Assembly (NCBI RefSeq): GCF_013368755.1
Contig: NC_049566.1
Location: 3,472,001-3,536,000, forward strand
DNA from: Talaromyces rugulosus
Taxonomy: Eukaryota; Ascomycota; Eurotiomycetes; Eurotiales; Trichocomaceae
Direction: 5' to 3'
DNA length: 64,000 nucleotides
In this document: piece by piece, positions 24,832-38,800 of the stretch
Layout: every line of letters starts with the position of its first letter
Numbering within the stretch: position 1 is the first letter of the stretch
Position numbers and translations under genes: made by a program
The notes under the pieces: model-generated
Databases searched by the model: none
What the model was told of the DNA's origin: nothing
Seen by the model: only the letters and a program-made list of their open reading frames with translations

Positions 24832-27800
24832 ATAAAATATCCTAATGAATAAAGATATTAATAAAAATATAGTTATCTTTTAAAAATATATTAATAATAA
24901 TAGGAAATACTACTACTTTAAATAGAAATATTAAAATAGATTTTACTAGAATATCCTAACAGTAATTATAAAAAAGAATTAAATAGCTTAAATAATTAGT
25001 TATCTAATAAGTTACTATAAATAATAAAATTTTATAAATTAAAAAAGTTAAACTTTTTTTAAAAGAATCTAGAATTTTTAATTAATTCCTTACTTAGATA
25101 AAAATCTATTCTATAAATAATCTTACATATATTAAAAAAAAATCTAATAAAGTCTTAATAGCCTCTAGTTTTCTAACTAAAAATATTATAAAGTGGTTTA
25201 CTCTATATATAAAAAGCTAGTTAAATAATAATATTAAATAAGCCTTACTAGAAATAATTTAGTTATTTATAAGTTTTAAATATTTTAAAAATAAGTTTAA
25301 GTAACTATACAGAATTATTAATAAAAAACTAATCACTATCTATAAAATATAAAATATCTAATAAATTAGATTTATTAAAGAATATATATTAAAATATCTT
25401 TAAATATTTAATAATCTAAAGTATAGTAATTAAAAGTATTAAGACTAATTCTATAAAGATCTTAAAAAAAAGTATTAAAAATATAATTATAATAATATAG
25501 TCTTAACTAGAAATATTCTATAATATAATAAAAATAATATTCTATATTAATTTATAATAATATAATAGATAACTTAAAAAGAAGAATAACTATTAAAAAA
25601 AATATTAGTTAAATATTTCTTAATCTAGATATCTTTAGTATAACAAAGATAAAGATATTAAAATATAACTTAACACTATTATTATTAAAAAAAAAAAAAA
25701 AAGAAAAAAAAAATAGTTTATAAAATAATATAGATAAGATTTAAGTAATAAAATAGTTAACTAAAACTTAATAAAAAAAATTATAATTTTTATAGAAATA
25801 CTATAAATATCTAAAAATAGTTATCATAAAGATAATAATAGTTAAGAAGAACCATTAGATAAGAAATAATATTAAAAAATTATTAAAAAAAGATTTATAA
25901 AAATCTTTATAAAAAAAGAATCTTATTTTAAATTATTAAAAGAACACTTATAACAGAGTTTTAAGAAAAAATTAGTTTAAGAAAAATGTTTTAGATAAAA
26001 TATTAGTAATAGAACAAAAGAATCTTATAGAAAAGACTAATATTTATAAAATATTAATAATTCTTTATTATACTAAAGTATCTTAGAAGGTATAATAATA
26101 TAGAATAATAAAGATTAAATAAATTATAAAGACTTAGATTAAGAAAATAATATAGTTAATAAACTTAATAAAATAAAAAAAGAAATCTATAAAATATTAA
26201 AATATAACTATAAAAAAGAGCAAAAAAAAATTAATAAATATAACTATTAGCTATTAAAAATAATATACTGAAAAAAGTCTATATAGATATAGTAATAATA
26301 TATTTAAAGCTATTTAAAATATTATAAGTAAATATATAATAAATATTTAATATATAGAAAAAACAATATAGAAATAATAAAAGAATATAAATAATTATTA
26401 TAATTAAAAGAAATAAGTCTATATAATAAAGTTTAAAAATATATTTAGAATTATATATATAAATATTATCTAAGCTATAAAAGAAATATCTATACTAAAA
26501 TAGACTAGATATTATATTTTAATCTAAATTATTAAAGATATTAAAGAATCAAAAACTACTAAAGATAGATTTTAATAATATTAAATATCTTATATATACT
26601 ATACTTTGAATATTTATTAGATTATAATTAATACAACTATATAAAAACTAAAATTAGATATTTATTCTATTATAATCTTATTAGTATATAATATAAATTA
26701 ATAGAATATTTATAATATAAAGGAATCTATATAGAAATAAAAGAATAGTAGAAAGCCTATTTTAAAAATATTTAATAATATAAAAAGTAATACTAACAAC
26801 AATATTAGATTTCTATTATTATAGAATATTATAGAAACTTAATAATATTAGAAATAATAATTAATAAATATAAAGCTAGAATTCTAGTAGATTTAGAAGT
26901 AATTAGAAATTATATTAACTAGAAATTTATAAAATAATATAATCTATTATTTAAGCAAACTAATAAGTAGATAGAGATTATTAAAGTTAATAAAGAAATT
27001 ATTATTAAAAGATATAAATAGAAGATTAATAATACTATAATTAAATTAAATAACTATTATATAAAAATTATTTTTAATATTATATTTTTTAACTCGAAAT
27101 ACTATAATATAATTATTAAAATAAATTAGTTAAAATATTTTAATCTAATTATTAACTAAGAACAAGAAAAAATTATTATTCAAAAAAAAAAATTTAAAAT
27201 ATATAAATTATTTAAAATAATTATCTAAATTAATAAAAAAATAAATTATAGAATAAAATTAAAGTTAAAAAAATTATATAAAAAAAAATTTATAAAAATT
27301 ATAAAGAAATTACTAAAAAAATATTATAACTATACTAAATTATTTATAAAAAAAAAATACTAAATTCTAATATATTTATTAGAATATAAAGCAATAATTA
27401 AGCTAAAGTCTAAGACTTAACTTAAATAAATTAAGTAGAAATAGAAGTTAAAAAATAAATAAAAAACTAAAAATAAATTTATTAATACTTTTTATTCTAT
27501 TAAATATCTATAGAAATCTAGCTTAGTAAATTTAATATGAAATCTTTATATACCTAAGAGAAATAGAATAAAAAAACTAATATATAACTATTAATAACTA
27601 AATAGCTAGATAATAGATAATATAAATAAAGTATTATATTAAAAATAAAAAAAAGATTTATTATAAAAAATAAAAATTATAATAATATTTAATATTAAAT
27701 AAGATTATTATAATCTATAAATAAAAAAAGAAGATATTTTAAAAACAGTTATCTTTATAGATAAAAGATTATATAAATAAGTAGTTATATCTATAAAATT

Positions 27801-30800
27801 AAAAAATTTATCTATATAATTTATATAATATATAATATATTTATTAAAAGATTATCTAAATAAATTTATAATAGTATATTTTAATGATATTATAGTCTTT
27901 TCTAAAGATTCTAAACTATATAATAGCTATATATAAAGTATTATAGATAAATTAATAAAAATAGGAATCATACTAAAGATTAAGAAATATAAATTTAATA
28001 TAATTATTATTAAATATCTTAGAATATTCTATTTAATAGAAAAGCTATAAATTCCACTAGAAAAAGTTAATATAATTATTAATTAGTCTATATTAATAGA
28101 TATTACTAGAATATAAAGATTTCTAGAAGCAAGTAGATATATATAAAAATATTTAGAATAATATACTAATATTATAAAGCCTATAATAAAAATATTAAAA
28201 AAAAATAACTATTTAAATAAAAAAATAAATAATAATAAATATTTAATAAAAGTAAAAAATTTGTTAGAGAAATATCTATTTTTTAGCTATATAATCTAGA
28301 ACTTTAAAATATAATATGACTAAATATCTCTAGATTTACTTTAGGATTAATATATAAATAAATTAAAGAAAATAAAGAAAAAATTATTATTATATTCTAT
28401 TTATAATAATTTATAATAATAGAATGAAATTATAATATATATAATTAAAAACTACTAATAATTATTAAAGGATTTAAATACTAAAGATATTATCTTTAAA
28501 AAATAAAGTATAAGATAATTATAAAAAATAATTATTATAATCTAACTTATTTTATAATAATAAAAGAGCTTTTAGAATAATAAGCTAGATAGATTAAATA
28601 TTTAATATAGTTTAACTTTAGGATTGAATATATCAAAGGAAAAAAAAATATTATAATAGATATTCTTAGTTAATAATTAGATTACTTTATTAATATTAAA
28701 TAATTAAAAACAAATATTTTACAAAAAGATTTAGATAGAATCAGATATAATAAAAAAGTAATCCTAGTAATAACTATTATAATTAATAAAACTAAATTTA
28801 AATAAAGATTTAAAGAAATAATAAGAAATAATAATAAAATTTAGAAAAAATTATAAGTCAAAACACTATGACTAAATAAAAAATTTATATTATAGAATAA
28901 TTAAATTATAATTCTATTAAAAATAATTATTAAAATTATTTAAGGAAACTATGACCTATTAAATAGAGAATATTAAGGAATTAAGAAGACACTTAAAAAA
29001 TATAATAAATATACTACTATCTTAATATTACTAAAGAAGTGACTGAATATATCTATAAATATAATAAATATAACTAAAATAAACCATCATAATATAAGCT
29101 ATATAGAAAAATAAATATTATAGATATACTAATACAACTATAGGATAATATTATAATAAATTTTATTTAAAGACTACTGTAGTCTAAAGATCTAATTACT
29201 AGAATCACTTATATTAATATAATTATTATTATACATTGACTTATAAAATATATTATTCTTAGTCTAATATTAAAAGATATAACTACAGAGTAATATATAA
29301 TATTAATACTTAGAATAGCATTTAATTAAACTAGATTATTAATAGAAATAACTTTAGACTAAAATAAATTATTTATATTAAAATATTGATAGACTATTAT
29401 AAAGATATATAAAATAATATATAAGTTATTAACTACTAATTATTAATAGACTAATAGCTAGTCTGGAAGAATAATTTAGATAATATAGTAATATCTAAAA
29501 CATTATTTAAATTAGAACTAAATAAATTAGATAAAATTACTATTAATTACATAATTTATTCTAAATAATATAGAAAATATAATAATAAAATAAGTACTAT
29601 ATTATACTAATCTTAAATAATATTTACAAATATCATAGATAGATATTTTAAAAAAAAGAATATCAGAGCAAGTAATTATTGAAAAATAATATATATAAAT
29701 ATTATATTAAAATATATTAAGAAATATTTAATAAATAGAACTAAAAATAAAGGTATATTATAATAAAAAATATAAGAATATATTTATTCTTAAAAAAAAA
29801 GAAAAAGTTTACTTACTATAATAAATAATAAAAAATAAAAAATTCAATATTCTAAATAAAAAACTTAGTAATAAACTTAATATTATTGAATATAGACTAT
29901 TTATAATTAAAAAGAAACTTATAAATAATAATTATAAATTTTAACTATTAAATAAAATAAAGATATATTTAATATTCTATATTTTATTACTAGAATTAAT
30001 AGTAAGTCAGTATAAAAATTATAATAAAATAAAAGAAAAAAAATATAAAGTTAATTAGATAATATAATAAAAAATAGAAAAAGAAAAAATATTATATTTT
30101 ATTAAGTAAAAAGGATATTTTAAAAAATATAATTTATAAGAACTAGTTAGATATTTAAATTATCTAAATAAAATTTAGAAATATTATTAATAGATTAGTT
30201 AAAGAGGATTAGGTTAAAAAAGTCTATATTATTAAAATTAAAAATTTTTTTTTTAAAAATAGCTGTAATAACTTTATTAACTTTTTACTATTTAGCTTTT
30301 TTTTTTATTTCTTTTTATATTTCTAGCCACTTTAACTTTTTTATATTTTTTATATTAATTTAAATAAATTCTTTAATATATTTCTAGAAAAGTTTTTTTT
30401 ATTTTTAAAGATAAGATATTTAGGCTATTAAAACTACTATTTCTTTATAAATCTTTTTCTTATTAGTCTTAATTTTATTCTAAGCAGAAATTAAGCATTT
30501 CTAAAATAACTTAGAAATAAATGTAGTAATATAATAATAATTGCTAATATAAATATAATTACTATAATAATTTAAAAATTTAGTTTTAATATAGATTCTA
30601 TCTAGATAATAACAATGATTATAGAGCAAAATAAAAGAAATACTAAATTTATTAACTTAAGAAGTAAGACCTTCAGATTTTAAAATTTTTTTAGATAATA
30701 TAGTTAGAATATCATTACTAAGAATATTAATAAAATTAAAACTAGTTTATCTATATAATAAGAGTATATAATTATTTAAATATTATTAAAACGCTAATCT

Positions 30801-30951
30801 TTAAAAAAAAAGATTATTATAAGAATTAATAACATTTAACTAATTAATAAAAGTAATAAATACTATTTATATAAGTAATTAAGCTATTTATTTAAAATAT
30901 CCTTAAAATAAATTATATCTATAAGTAATAACTTTGTTATAAATAAGAAAG

Positions 30952-31433
30952 TATTACTACTATAGAAATAATAAATAATAAAAATAATAGATATTACTTT
31001 ATAACAAAATCTATTATTAAATAATATTTTAAAATAATAAAAAAAAATTATAATATCTTAAAACTTATATAATAGTTATAAAAAAAACTAAGCTATAGAG
31101 TTATATAATCATTAAAGCAATTAGAGTAATTAATATAATAAATATAATAAAAATATTATAACTATCTAAGTAAAAGCTCTGACAGCTATAATAAAGATTT
31201 ATTATATAAAAATATTTATTTACTAATATATATTTAGTTTGATTGTATTTTATTCTTATATTAAATTAGATCTATACTTTATCTAGCTTATTAATAAGTT
31301 ACTCTTAAATATCCTTTTATTTATAAAAGATATTTTTTTATCTAACCTTGATTACCGATATCTCTATCTTATTTAGCAGAATACTACCAACGAACACCCA
31401 TTCTGGTAAAGAACAGTTGATACGTTTTTGACA
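30952..31433 (+). repeat. 3' LTR of gypsy B
   Basis: 482 bases from TATTACTACTATAGAAATAA to GTTGATACGTTTTTGACA. Its last 60 bases (AACGAACACCCATTCTGG) retain much more G:C than the 5' LTR. Confidence 0.8.
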
Positions 31434-33345
31434 TTATTTTTCTATTTAAATAATTGTTTTTTTCTTAATATTTTTATTATAGGCTTTATAATATTAGTAT
31501 ATTATTCTAAGTATCTTTATATATATCTATTTACTTTTAAAAATCTTTATATTCTAGTGATATTTATTAGTATAGACTAATTAATAATTATATTAACTTT
31601 TTTTAATAGAATTTATAGTTTTTTTATTAAATAGATTATTCTAAAATATTTAATAGTAGTTATATTAAATTTATATTTTTTAATCTTTAGTATGATTCCT
31701 ATTTTTATTAATTTATCTATAATATTTTATATATAGCTATTATATAGTTTAGATTCTTTAAAAAAGATTATAATATTATTAAAGTATATTACTACAAATT
31801 TATTTAGATAATCTTTTAATAAATATGTTATATATTATATAAATTATATAAATAAATTTTTTAATTCTATAGATATAACTATCTATTTATATAATTTTTT
31901 ATCTATAAAAATAGCTATTTTTAGAATATCTTCTTTTTTTATTTATAGATTATAATAACCCTATTTAATATTAAATATTATTATAATTTTTGCTCTTTAT
32001 AATAAATCTTTTTTTTAAGAGTGGGCGCTGGCAGAGAATCTTATAGGGCCAATTAGGGTGTTTTTAGACGCCCAGGCCGCTATAAGCAGGCTCCAGCATA
32101 CCTAGCCTGGCCCAGGGCAAGCCCTAGCGCTGCGGGCACACGACCTAGCCAGGGAACTATAGGCCACCAGCCGCAGGGTTACCATATGCTGGATGCCAGG
32201 CCATAAAAAGATCCCAGGCAACAAGGAAGCCAATAAAACTATTAAGAAAACTATAAAGAGGCTCTATATAGACAAGTACTCAGGTATCTTACTAGCCTAT
32301 ACCCAACAAATATACACTAAAACTTATAACGCTATCAAAGCCAACTAGCTTACTATAAAGCTTGCAAGACACACCTAATAAATAGACCAAGCCTACTAAC
32401 CCTCCTAAAGATAGAAGCTTGACCTAATAATAGCAAATATCCCCAAGTATCTAGCGCAGCAATATTACTAATTTAAAACCAGCCACACTCTAATTAAGAC
32501 CTATCTGCACCAAATTAAAGCCTAAGACTCCTTTAATTACTTAGGATACTCTAGAGAGACTAAAATAGTAAAATACCTTCTTACAAACTATCAACAGTGA
32601 TACCACTAATAAGAAAAACTATATGCCAGTTTAGCCAAAGCAGAGATAAAGACTCTATAGAATAATAAACAATGCCCTAAAGCATATCTATTTCAGGATC
32701 TAAAGGCCATTACAGCGCTATTAGTATTTATAAAAACTATTAGAGAGCAAAAGAATAACTAATAAGCCTAGGAATAGACCTATAAAACTGATAATTAGGG
32801 TATTAAGGCCCTGGATGAGGGGGAATAAAAGGGGAAAGAATAGTAGACAGAGACAGCCTATTATTATAAATAACACCTAAACATTAGTAGCTATAAGAAG
32901 GGGATAATAATTACTATCCACTATAAGTCTCTAAATTATCCTGCGCATATAAGCGGTATAGAATGAGGAAAGTGCAAGATACCTTGAAAGCCTGAATCCA
33001 ATGGGGGTAAAGGTACCAGCTTATAGGGGGCAACCCCTATAAGCAGGCCTAATCCACACGAATCGCTGTCTGTCATAGCCTAGGGCTCAGTATAGACGTT
33101 AAATTTGATTAAATAATAATAATAATAATAATAATAATCTTTTTTTTATTTTTAATGTAATGTCTTATTTATATTATTAATTATCTAACTATTTAGTTAT
33201 TAATAATTATATACTATTTTCTTTATTCTATCTTTTTTAAATATATAAAGGTTTTATATTAAATTCACTAAACTAGATTTCTATAGATATCTAATAAAAT
33301 AAAAAATATTAATAAATTTATCTTTAATTTTTTATTTATTTTTTA
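31434..33345 (-). mobile_element. gypsy family B pol fragment, - strand, split by LINE copy 3
   Basis: Bases 31434-32016 and 33136-33345 form one continuous - strand RT segment matching 15960-16700. They are separated only by the 5'-truncated LINE and its duplicated target. The right end, near 33345, meets gypsy C on the + strand. Confidence 0.6.
32017..33135 (+). mobile_element. 5'-truncated LINE insertion, copy 3
   Basis: Contains the last part of ORF2 (from the RNase H region, GAGTGGGCGCTGGCAGAGAA, to the C-terminus) and the 3' UTR, ending GACGTTAAATTTGATTAAAT and a TAA-repeat tail. It is flanked by a perfect 12-base target duplication AATCTTTTTTTT (32005-32016 and 33136-33147). The first 200 bases and the last 200 bases are GC-rich and close to the intact element; the middle is heavily mutated. 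5' truncation and a poly-purine-free short repeat tail are usual for target-primed reverse transcription. Confidence 0.93.
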
Positions 33346-35542
33346 ACTAAAGAAATAAACAAAATAGACTAATAAATTGAAATATAAAAGAAATTAAAAG
33401 AAATCTATGAAAAAGAACTGAAAGAAGTACTTAATAAGCTATTAAAAAAATATCAAGACTTTATCAAATTATTTATAAAAAAAGAATACTGACTATTATA
33501 ATATAAAAAAAAATATAAGCAGAGATACTATTTAAGAAAAGAGTATAAATATCATAAATAAAACAATAATAAATCTTATAAGATGAACTCTAAACTATTA
33601 AGAAATTCATTAAGAAATTCTTAGCAGCTAATTATATTAGAGAATTAAAAGCAAAGACTTTTATATAAGTAATATTTATACTAAAACACAATAAATCATT
33701 ATAAATAATTATTAACTACTAAAGATTAAACAATATAATCAAAGATAATGCAAATAAAGTATTATACTAAAAACAGAAAAGAGATTTATTATAAAACATA
33801 AAAACTATAATAATGTTTAATATTAAATAGAGATACTATAACCTATAAATAAAAAATAATAATATCTAGAAAATAGTATTCTTTATAGATTTAAGATTAT
33901 ACAAATAGCTAGTAGTGTCTATAGAACTTAAACAGCTATTAATAGAATTTATAAGATTTATAACCTATATTCTATAAGAATATCTTAATCTTTTTATTAC
34001 AGTATACTTTAATAATATTATAGTCTACTTAAAAAACTTTAAGAAATATAATAACTATATATAACTAGTTATAATAAAACTTATAGAAATAGGATTAACT
34101 TTTAAAATTAAGAAGTATAAATTTAATACTATATAAATCAACTATTTAGAAATAGTATATATAACAAATAGACTAGAAATACTAAAAGAAAAATTAAATA
34201 CTATCTTTAAATAGTCAATTTTAATAAATATCTATAATATATAATCTTTTTTTAGAGTTAGTAGATATATTTAACAATATTTTAAAAAATACTTAGATAT
34301 TATAACACTAATAATAGAATTACTAAAAAAAAATGAACTATTTAATTAGATAGTAAGAAGATAATGATCTTTTAAAAATATTAAAGAACTCATTAAAATT
34401 GTGCTAATCTTATAACAACTATTTAATCTAAAGTTATAAAGTATTTTATAAATAGATATATCTAGATATATTTTTAGAGTAATCTATAAACAAATTAATA
34501 AAAAAGAAGAAATATAGATTATTATATTCTACTTAAGAAAGTTTATATTAATAAAAGTTAACTATAATATTTATAACTGAGAATTACTTATAATAGTTTA
34601 AATATTTTAATAATAATAATACTATCTCTAAAAAGCAAAATATAAAGTAATTATTAAAAGTAATTATTATAATTTAAAATACTTTATAATAATAAAAAAA
34701 TTATCTAGAAGACAAATATAATAGACCAAAGAACTAGCTAAATTTAATTATAGGATTGAATATATTCTAGAAAAATAGAATATAGCTATAGATATATTAA
34801 ATAGACGACTAGATTATATAATTAAGATAGAACCCTCTAAGATAAATATTCTATAAGAAAAATTAGGAGTTTTATGCTATAACCATAATATAATTATTAT
34901 AACTGTAATAAGAGTTATTAATAATAATCTATTCTATGAATAGATATATTAAAAAACCAATAAAGATTAGAAAATATAAAAAGAATTATAAGCTAGATAA
35001 GTTATAAAAAATATCCAGAAGAGCTTAGTAATATAGAATAGAATAATTAGAATACTACAGAATATAATTATAGAAATTATTTAACACTATTATAATCTTC
35101 TAATAAAAGGATATTAAAGAGTTAAAAGAATAATTAAAATAATTATCTAAATATTCTACTTTCTTTATATCTAAAAAAAAGTTGAGAATTATATCAGAAA
35201 CTATAATAAATATAATAGAAATAAAGCAATATATTATAAATCCTTTAGAAAAATATAAATACTGGAAGTACTAGAAGAAGTATAGAAAAATATTATTATT
35301 AATTTTATCTAAGGACTACTACAGTCTAAAGATCTAATAACAGGAATTATCTATATTAATATTATAATAATAATTAACTGACTTATAAAATATGTTATTT
35401 TAGAATCAATATTAAAGAATATGATAATAGAATAATATATAAAATTTATATTATAAAAAGTTTTTATATAAACTAAATTATTAAATAAACTTATTATAGA
35501 CTAAAATAAGTTATTTATATCTAAATATTAGTAGATAATTAT
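33346..35542 (+). mobile_element. gypsy family C pol remnant, left part, + strand
   Basis: A decayed pol distinct from family B in sequence: reverse transcriptase from about 33400 with an altered YFDDI box near 34002-34030, RNase H near 34450-34800, integrase zinc domain and core near 35000-35540. The 5' LTR, gag and protease are absent. The integrase core is interrupted at TAGTAGATAATTAT (35529-35542) by the intact LINE and continues at 41856. Confidence 0.7.
35529..35542. repeat. Target-site duplication of the intact LINE, left copy
   Basis: TAGTAGATAATTAT, repeated exactly at 41842-41855. The two copies join the gypsy C integrase segment across the LINE without loss. Confidence 0.88.
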
Positions 35543-35559
35543 TTATTTATTTATTTATT

Positions 35560-35827
35560 TAATCAAATTTAACGTCTATACCGAGCCCTAGGCTATGACA
35601 GACAGCGATTCGTGTGGATTAGGCCTGCTTATAGGGGTTGCCCCCTATAAACCGGTGCCTCTACCCCCATTGGATCCATGCTTTCAAGGTATCTTGCACT
35701 TTCCTCGCCCCAAGCCACTTATATGCGCAGGACGATTCGGGGGCTTATAGTGGGTGGCAACCACTACCCCCTCCTTATGGCCACTAACGTTTGGGCGTTG
35801 CCTACAATAGCGGGCCGCCCCTGCCCG
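35560..35827 (-). other. LINE 3' UTR
   Basis: Sequence between the ORF2 stop and the tail, conserved among all four LINE copies in the window (for example CACACGAATCGCTGTCTGTC and TAGACGTTAAATTTGATTAA in element orientation). It is probably what the element's own reverse transcriptase recognises. No gene seen. Confidence 0.7.
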
Positions 35828-38800
35828 CTATCCTTCCCCCTCTCGCTCTCCCTCATCCAGGGCCTCAATGCCCCAATTATCAGTCTTATAGGCCTGCTCC
35901 CAGGCCTGTTGGTTATCCTCTCGCTCCCTAATGGCCCCTATAAACGCCAGCAGCGCTGTAGTGGCCTTTGGGTCCTGGAATAGGCGTGCTTCGGGGCACT
36001 GCTCGCTATCCTGCAGGGCCTTTACCCCCGCTTCGGCCAAGCCGGCATATAGTTTTTCCCGCTGGTGGCACCACTGTCGACAGTTTGTAAGAAGGTGTCT
36101 TACCGTCTCAGTCCCCCTAGAGCACCCCAAGCAATTAGGGAAGTCTCGGGCCTTAATTCGGTGCAAATAGGCCCCAATTGGTGCGTGGCCAGTCTTGAAC
36201 TGGTAATATCGCCGCGCTAGGTGCTTGGGGGTGTTCGCCAACATTGGGTCAAGCTTCCATCCCCGGGGGGGATAGTAGGCCTGGCTTGCCCGCTGGGCAC
36301 GCTTTGCAAGCTTTGCAGCAAGCCAGTTGGCCCTGGCAGCTCTATAAGCTTCGGTACAGGCCCGTTGAGCATGTGCCAGTGAGATGCCCGAGTATTTGCC
36401 TGTTCGGGGCTTCCCCGCAGCTTTCTTGGCGGCTTTATCGGCCTCTTCGTTGCCTGGGACCCCCTTATGGCCTGGCACCCAGCATATAGTAACCCTGCGG
36501 CCGGTGGCCTGCAGTTCCTTGGCTAGATCATGTGCCCGCAGCGCCAGGGCTTGGCCAGGGCCTGGCTGGGTATGCTGAAGCCTGCCTATAGCGGCTTGAG
36601 CATCGAGAAACACCCTAATTGGCCCTCTAAGATTCTCTGCCAGCGCCCACTCTAGGGCTTCGACTACTCCTATTAGTTCTGCATCAAAGACTTCGAAGCC
36701 TGCGCCCAGGGGAGCTAGGCGCGACCTCCAGGGGCCAATAAGTGGCTTATAAGCTACCGCAGCGCCTACGCGCTGATCGTCTAACCTGGAACCGTCTGAG
36801 TAAAGGTCAGTGTTCCCTATCCCACTTAGGGGGTCTGAGGCTAATTGCATAGCGGTTTCAGGGGAGTCTATCCTGAAATCTAGTGGTATAGACCTATTAC
36901 CAGGCTCTATTGTACGCTCAAAGCCCTGGGAGGGGTCGGCGGTCAAGGCCTCTCGTAGCCTGCGGGCCAGGCCCATGCCCAGCTTCCAGGGGCCTCGGCG
37001 GGTTGGTGTTGCCCAAGCTCGGTCTTCTAGCGGCTGCTCTCCAGGCTGTGCATGGGCGTCTCCCTCCCTAAGCGTTATGGGGAGTATTTCTGCTGCTGGA
37101 TGCCCCTGGGGAAGTCCTAGGAGTCTCAGGGCATACCGCCGCTGTTTACTATCTAATAGGGCCTCTGCTGGTTCCAAAGCTGCCTCCCTTATAAGCGGTC
37201 CTAATGGGGTGGACTTCAGCATGCCTGTGACTGCCCGGGCCTGGTTATTAATTAGGCCCTGCAGTCCTTCTAGGCAGTTCTTTTGCCCATGCCACCAAAG
37301 CTCGGCCCCATAAAGCGCCACTGACTGCGCGGTGGCCTTTTGGATTCGCCATGCCAGGCCTGGGGGGAGCCCCTGGGCCTTGCACAGTGCCCGCACTCGT
37401 CTTTCAGTATTTTGACCTTTTTGCAGGCGGTACTTATAGTGGGCTTTGAGGGTAAGCTTTGGATCTAGTAAGACCCCTAACCACCGGATGGCTGTTGGGG
37501 AGAATGCCACTAAAGCGTCTCCTACCTGCACCCTAGCTTCCTGGACCTGATTTTTATGTTCCCTGCTGGTGGCCCTAGAGAATAGGATGGCCTCTGTCTT
37601 TTTAGGGTCGAATTTGACGCTATCTGCCAGTCCCCACTCAATAGCAGCTTTTGCCGCTGCTTCTAGCTGCCTGCAGATCTCAGAGACCGAGCTTCCCTGG
37701 GCTACCAGGCCTATGTCATCGGCATAGGACAGGGCCTTGATCCCTGGCACCTGCTGTTCCATAGCCTGAAACACACCCCGGATATAGATAAGAAAGAGGA
37801 TTGGGGAGACCGGTGAGCCCTGGGGCAGCCCTGAGTCAATAGGCTGTTCAGGAGCTTTATAACCGTCAATTACGAGGCTGACCCTTCTATTTGTAAGGAA
37901 GGATAAGGTCCACCTTATAAGGTCATTGTCCAGGCCTGCAGCTTCCATAGCCTCACTAAGCTTATAGGGGTCAACATGGTCGAAGGCCCCCATAACGTCA
38001 ATAAAGATAGTGCCTGTGAGAAGCTTTTGAGTCCATCCCTCGTGCACTGTTTGCACGAGGCAGGCCACCGCGTCAATAGCCCCACGGCCCCGCCTGCACC
38101 CCATTTGTCCAGGGTGTAAAGCCCCCTGGGCCTCACACCAGTCCGCTATAAGGCCTGCAGCCAGCTTCTCAACAACCTTGCCCAGGCAGCTAAGCAAGCT
38201 TATCACCCTCCAGGCCTTCACCTGGGTGTAATCAGGCTTCCCTGGCTTCCGAAGTAGGATGCCTTTAGCGGTCTTCCAGGCCCCTGGGTGCACCCCAAGC
38301 CGAAAGCACTGCCTAGCCATCCCTATGATTCGGGGTGAGTCTAGTGCCCAGAGTAGCCGGCATGCTTTAAAATTGAGCCTGTCGGCCCCCGGAGCTTTCT
38401 TAATGCTCTGGCTGAATAAAGCCTGATGCACCCGCTCTGGCGTTATAAGCATGTGGGCCTGTCCACCTGGCAGCTCCCCAGGAGGGGAGCTACGGGGGGC
38501 GTTAGGAAATGCCATTTCCCTGATTAGGGCTTCTTTATCGGCCATGGTAGTGGCAGGGGGAGCCCCTAGATCCGGGCCTTGGAGTGCTGGGGTGGTGGGA
38601 TTAGTCCGTGGCTTAGTGTACTGTAGGGCTATCCAACACCTATTAGGATCTCCTGGAGAAGGCTTTTCCAGGCCATCCCTAGGGCCTTTGGGAAAAGGGT
38701 TCCCAGTGGGGTTCGAACCTTTTTTCCACTCTTCCTTCCCCCCAGGGCCTCCCTCAGCAAGGAAGACCTCCCAGCAGGTCCTTTTAGCCGCCTTTATTTC

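Larger units (their letters stand above)
24350..31433 (+). mobile_element. Full-length RIP-decayed gypsy chromovirus, family B
   Basis: Two LTRs of equal length (482 bases: 24350-24831 and 30952-31433) bound an internal region with, in order, gag relic (about 24900-26700), retropepsin relic with a DSG-like site (about 26880), reverse transcriptase with a decayed YFDDI box (27870-27900), RNase H (about 28300-28700), integrase zinc domain and core (28900-29700) and a C-terminal chromodomain relic (30040-30150), then about 800 bases of 3' UTR. Stops interrupt every frame. The identification rests on motif order and on three partial copies in the same window. Confidence 0.82.

Noticed and set aside
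24345..31438. 5-base target duplication for the full-length gypsy B
   Set aside because: The flanks AAAAG and TTATT do not match even allowing RIP changes; the insertion is inferred only from rejoining B sequence on both sides.
11708..35542. Possible centromere rather than a RIP-decayed transposon block
   Set aside because: AT-richness alone would allow it, but nearly all of the block can be assigned to decayed gypsy and LINE sequence, so no separate claim is justified from this window.
38700..38730. GGTTCGAACC as part of a tRNA gene
   Set aside because: It lies inside LINE ORF2 coding sequence and no cloverleaf surrounds it.
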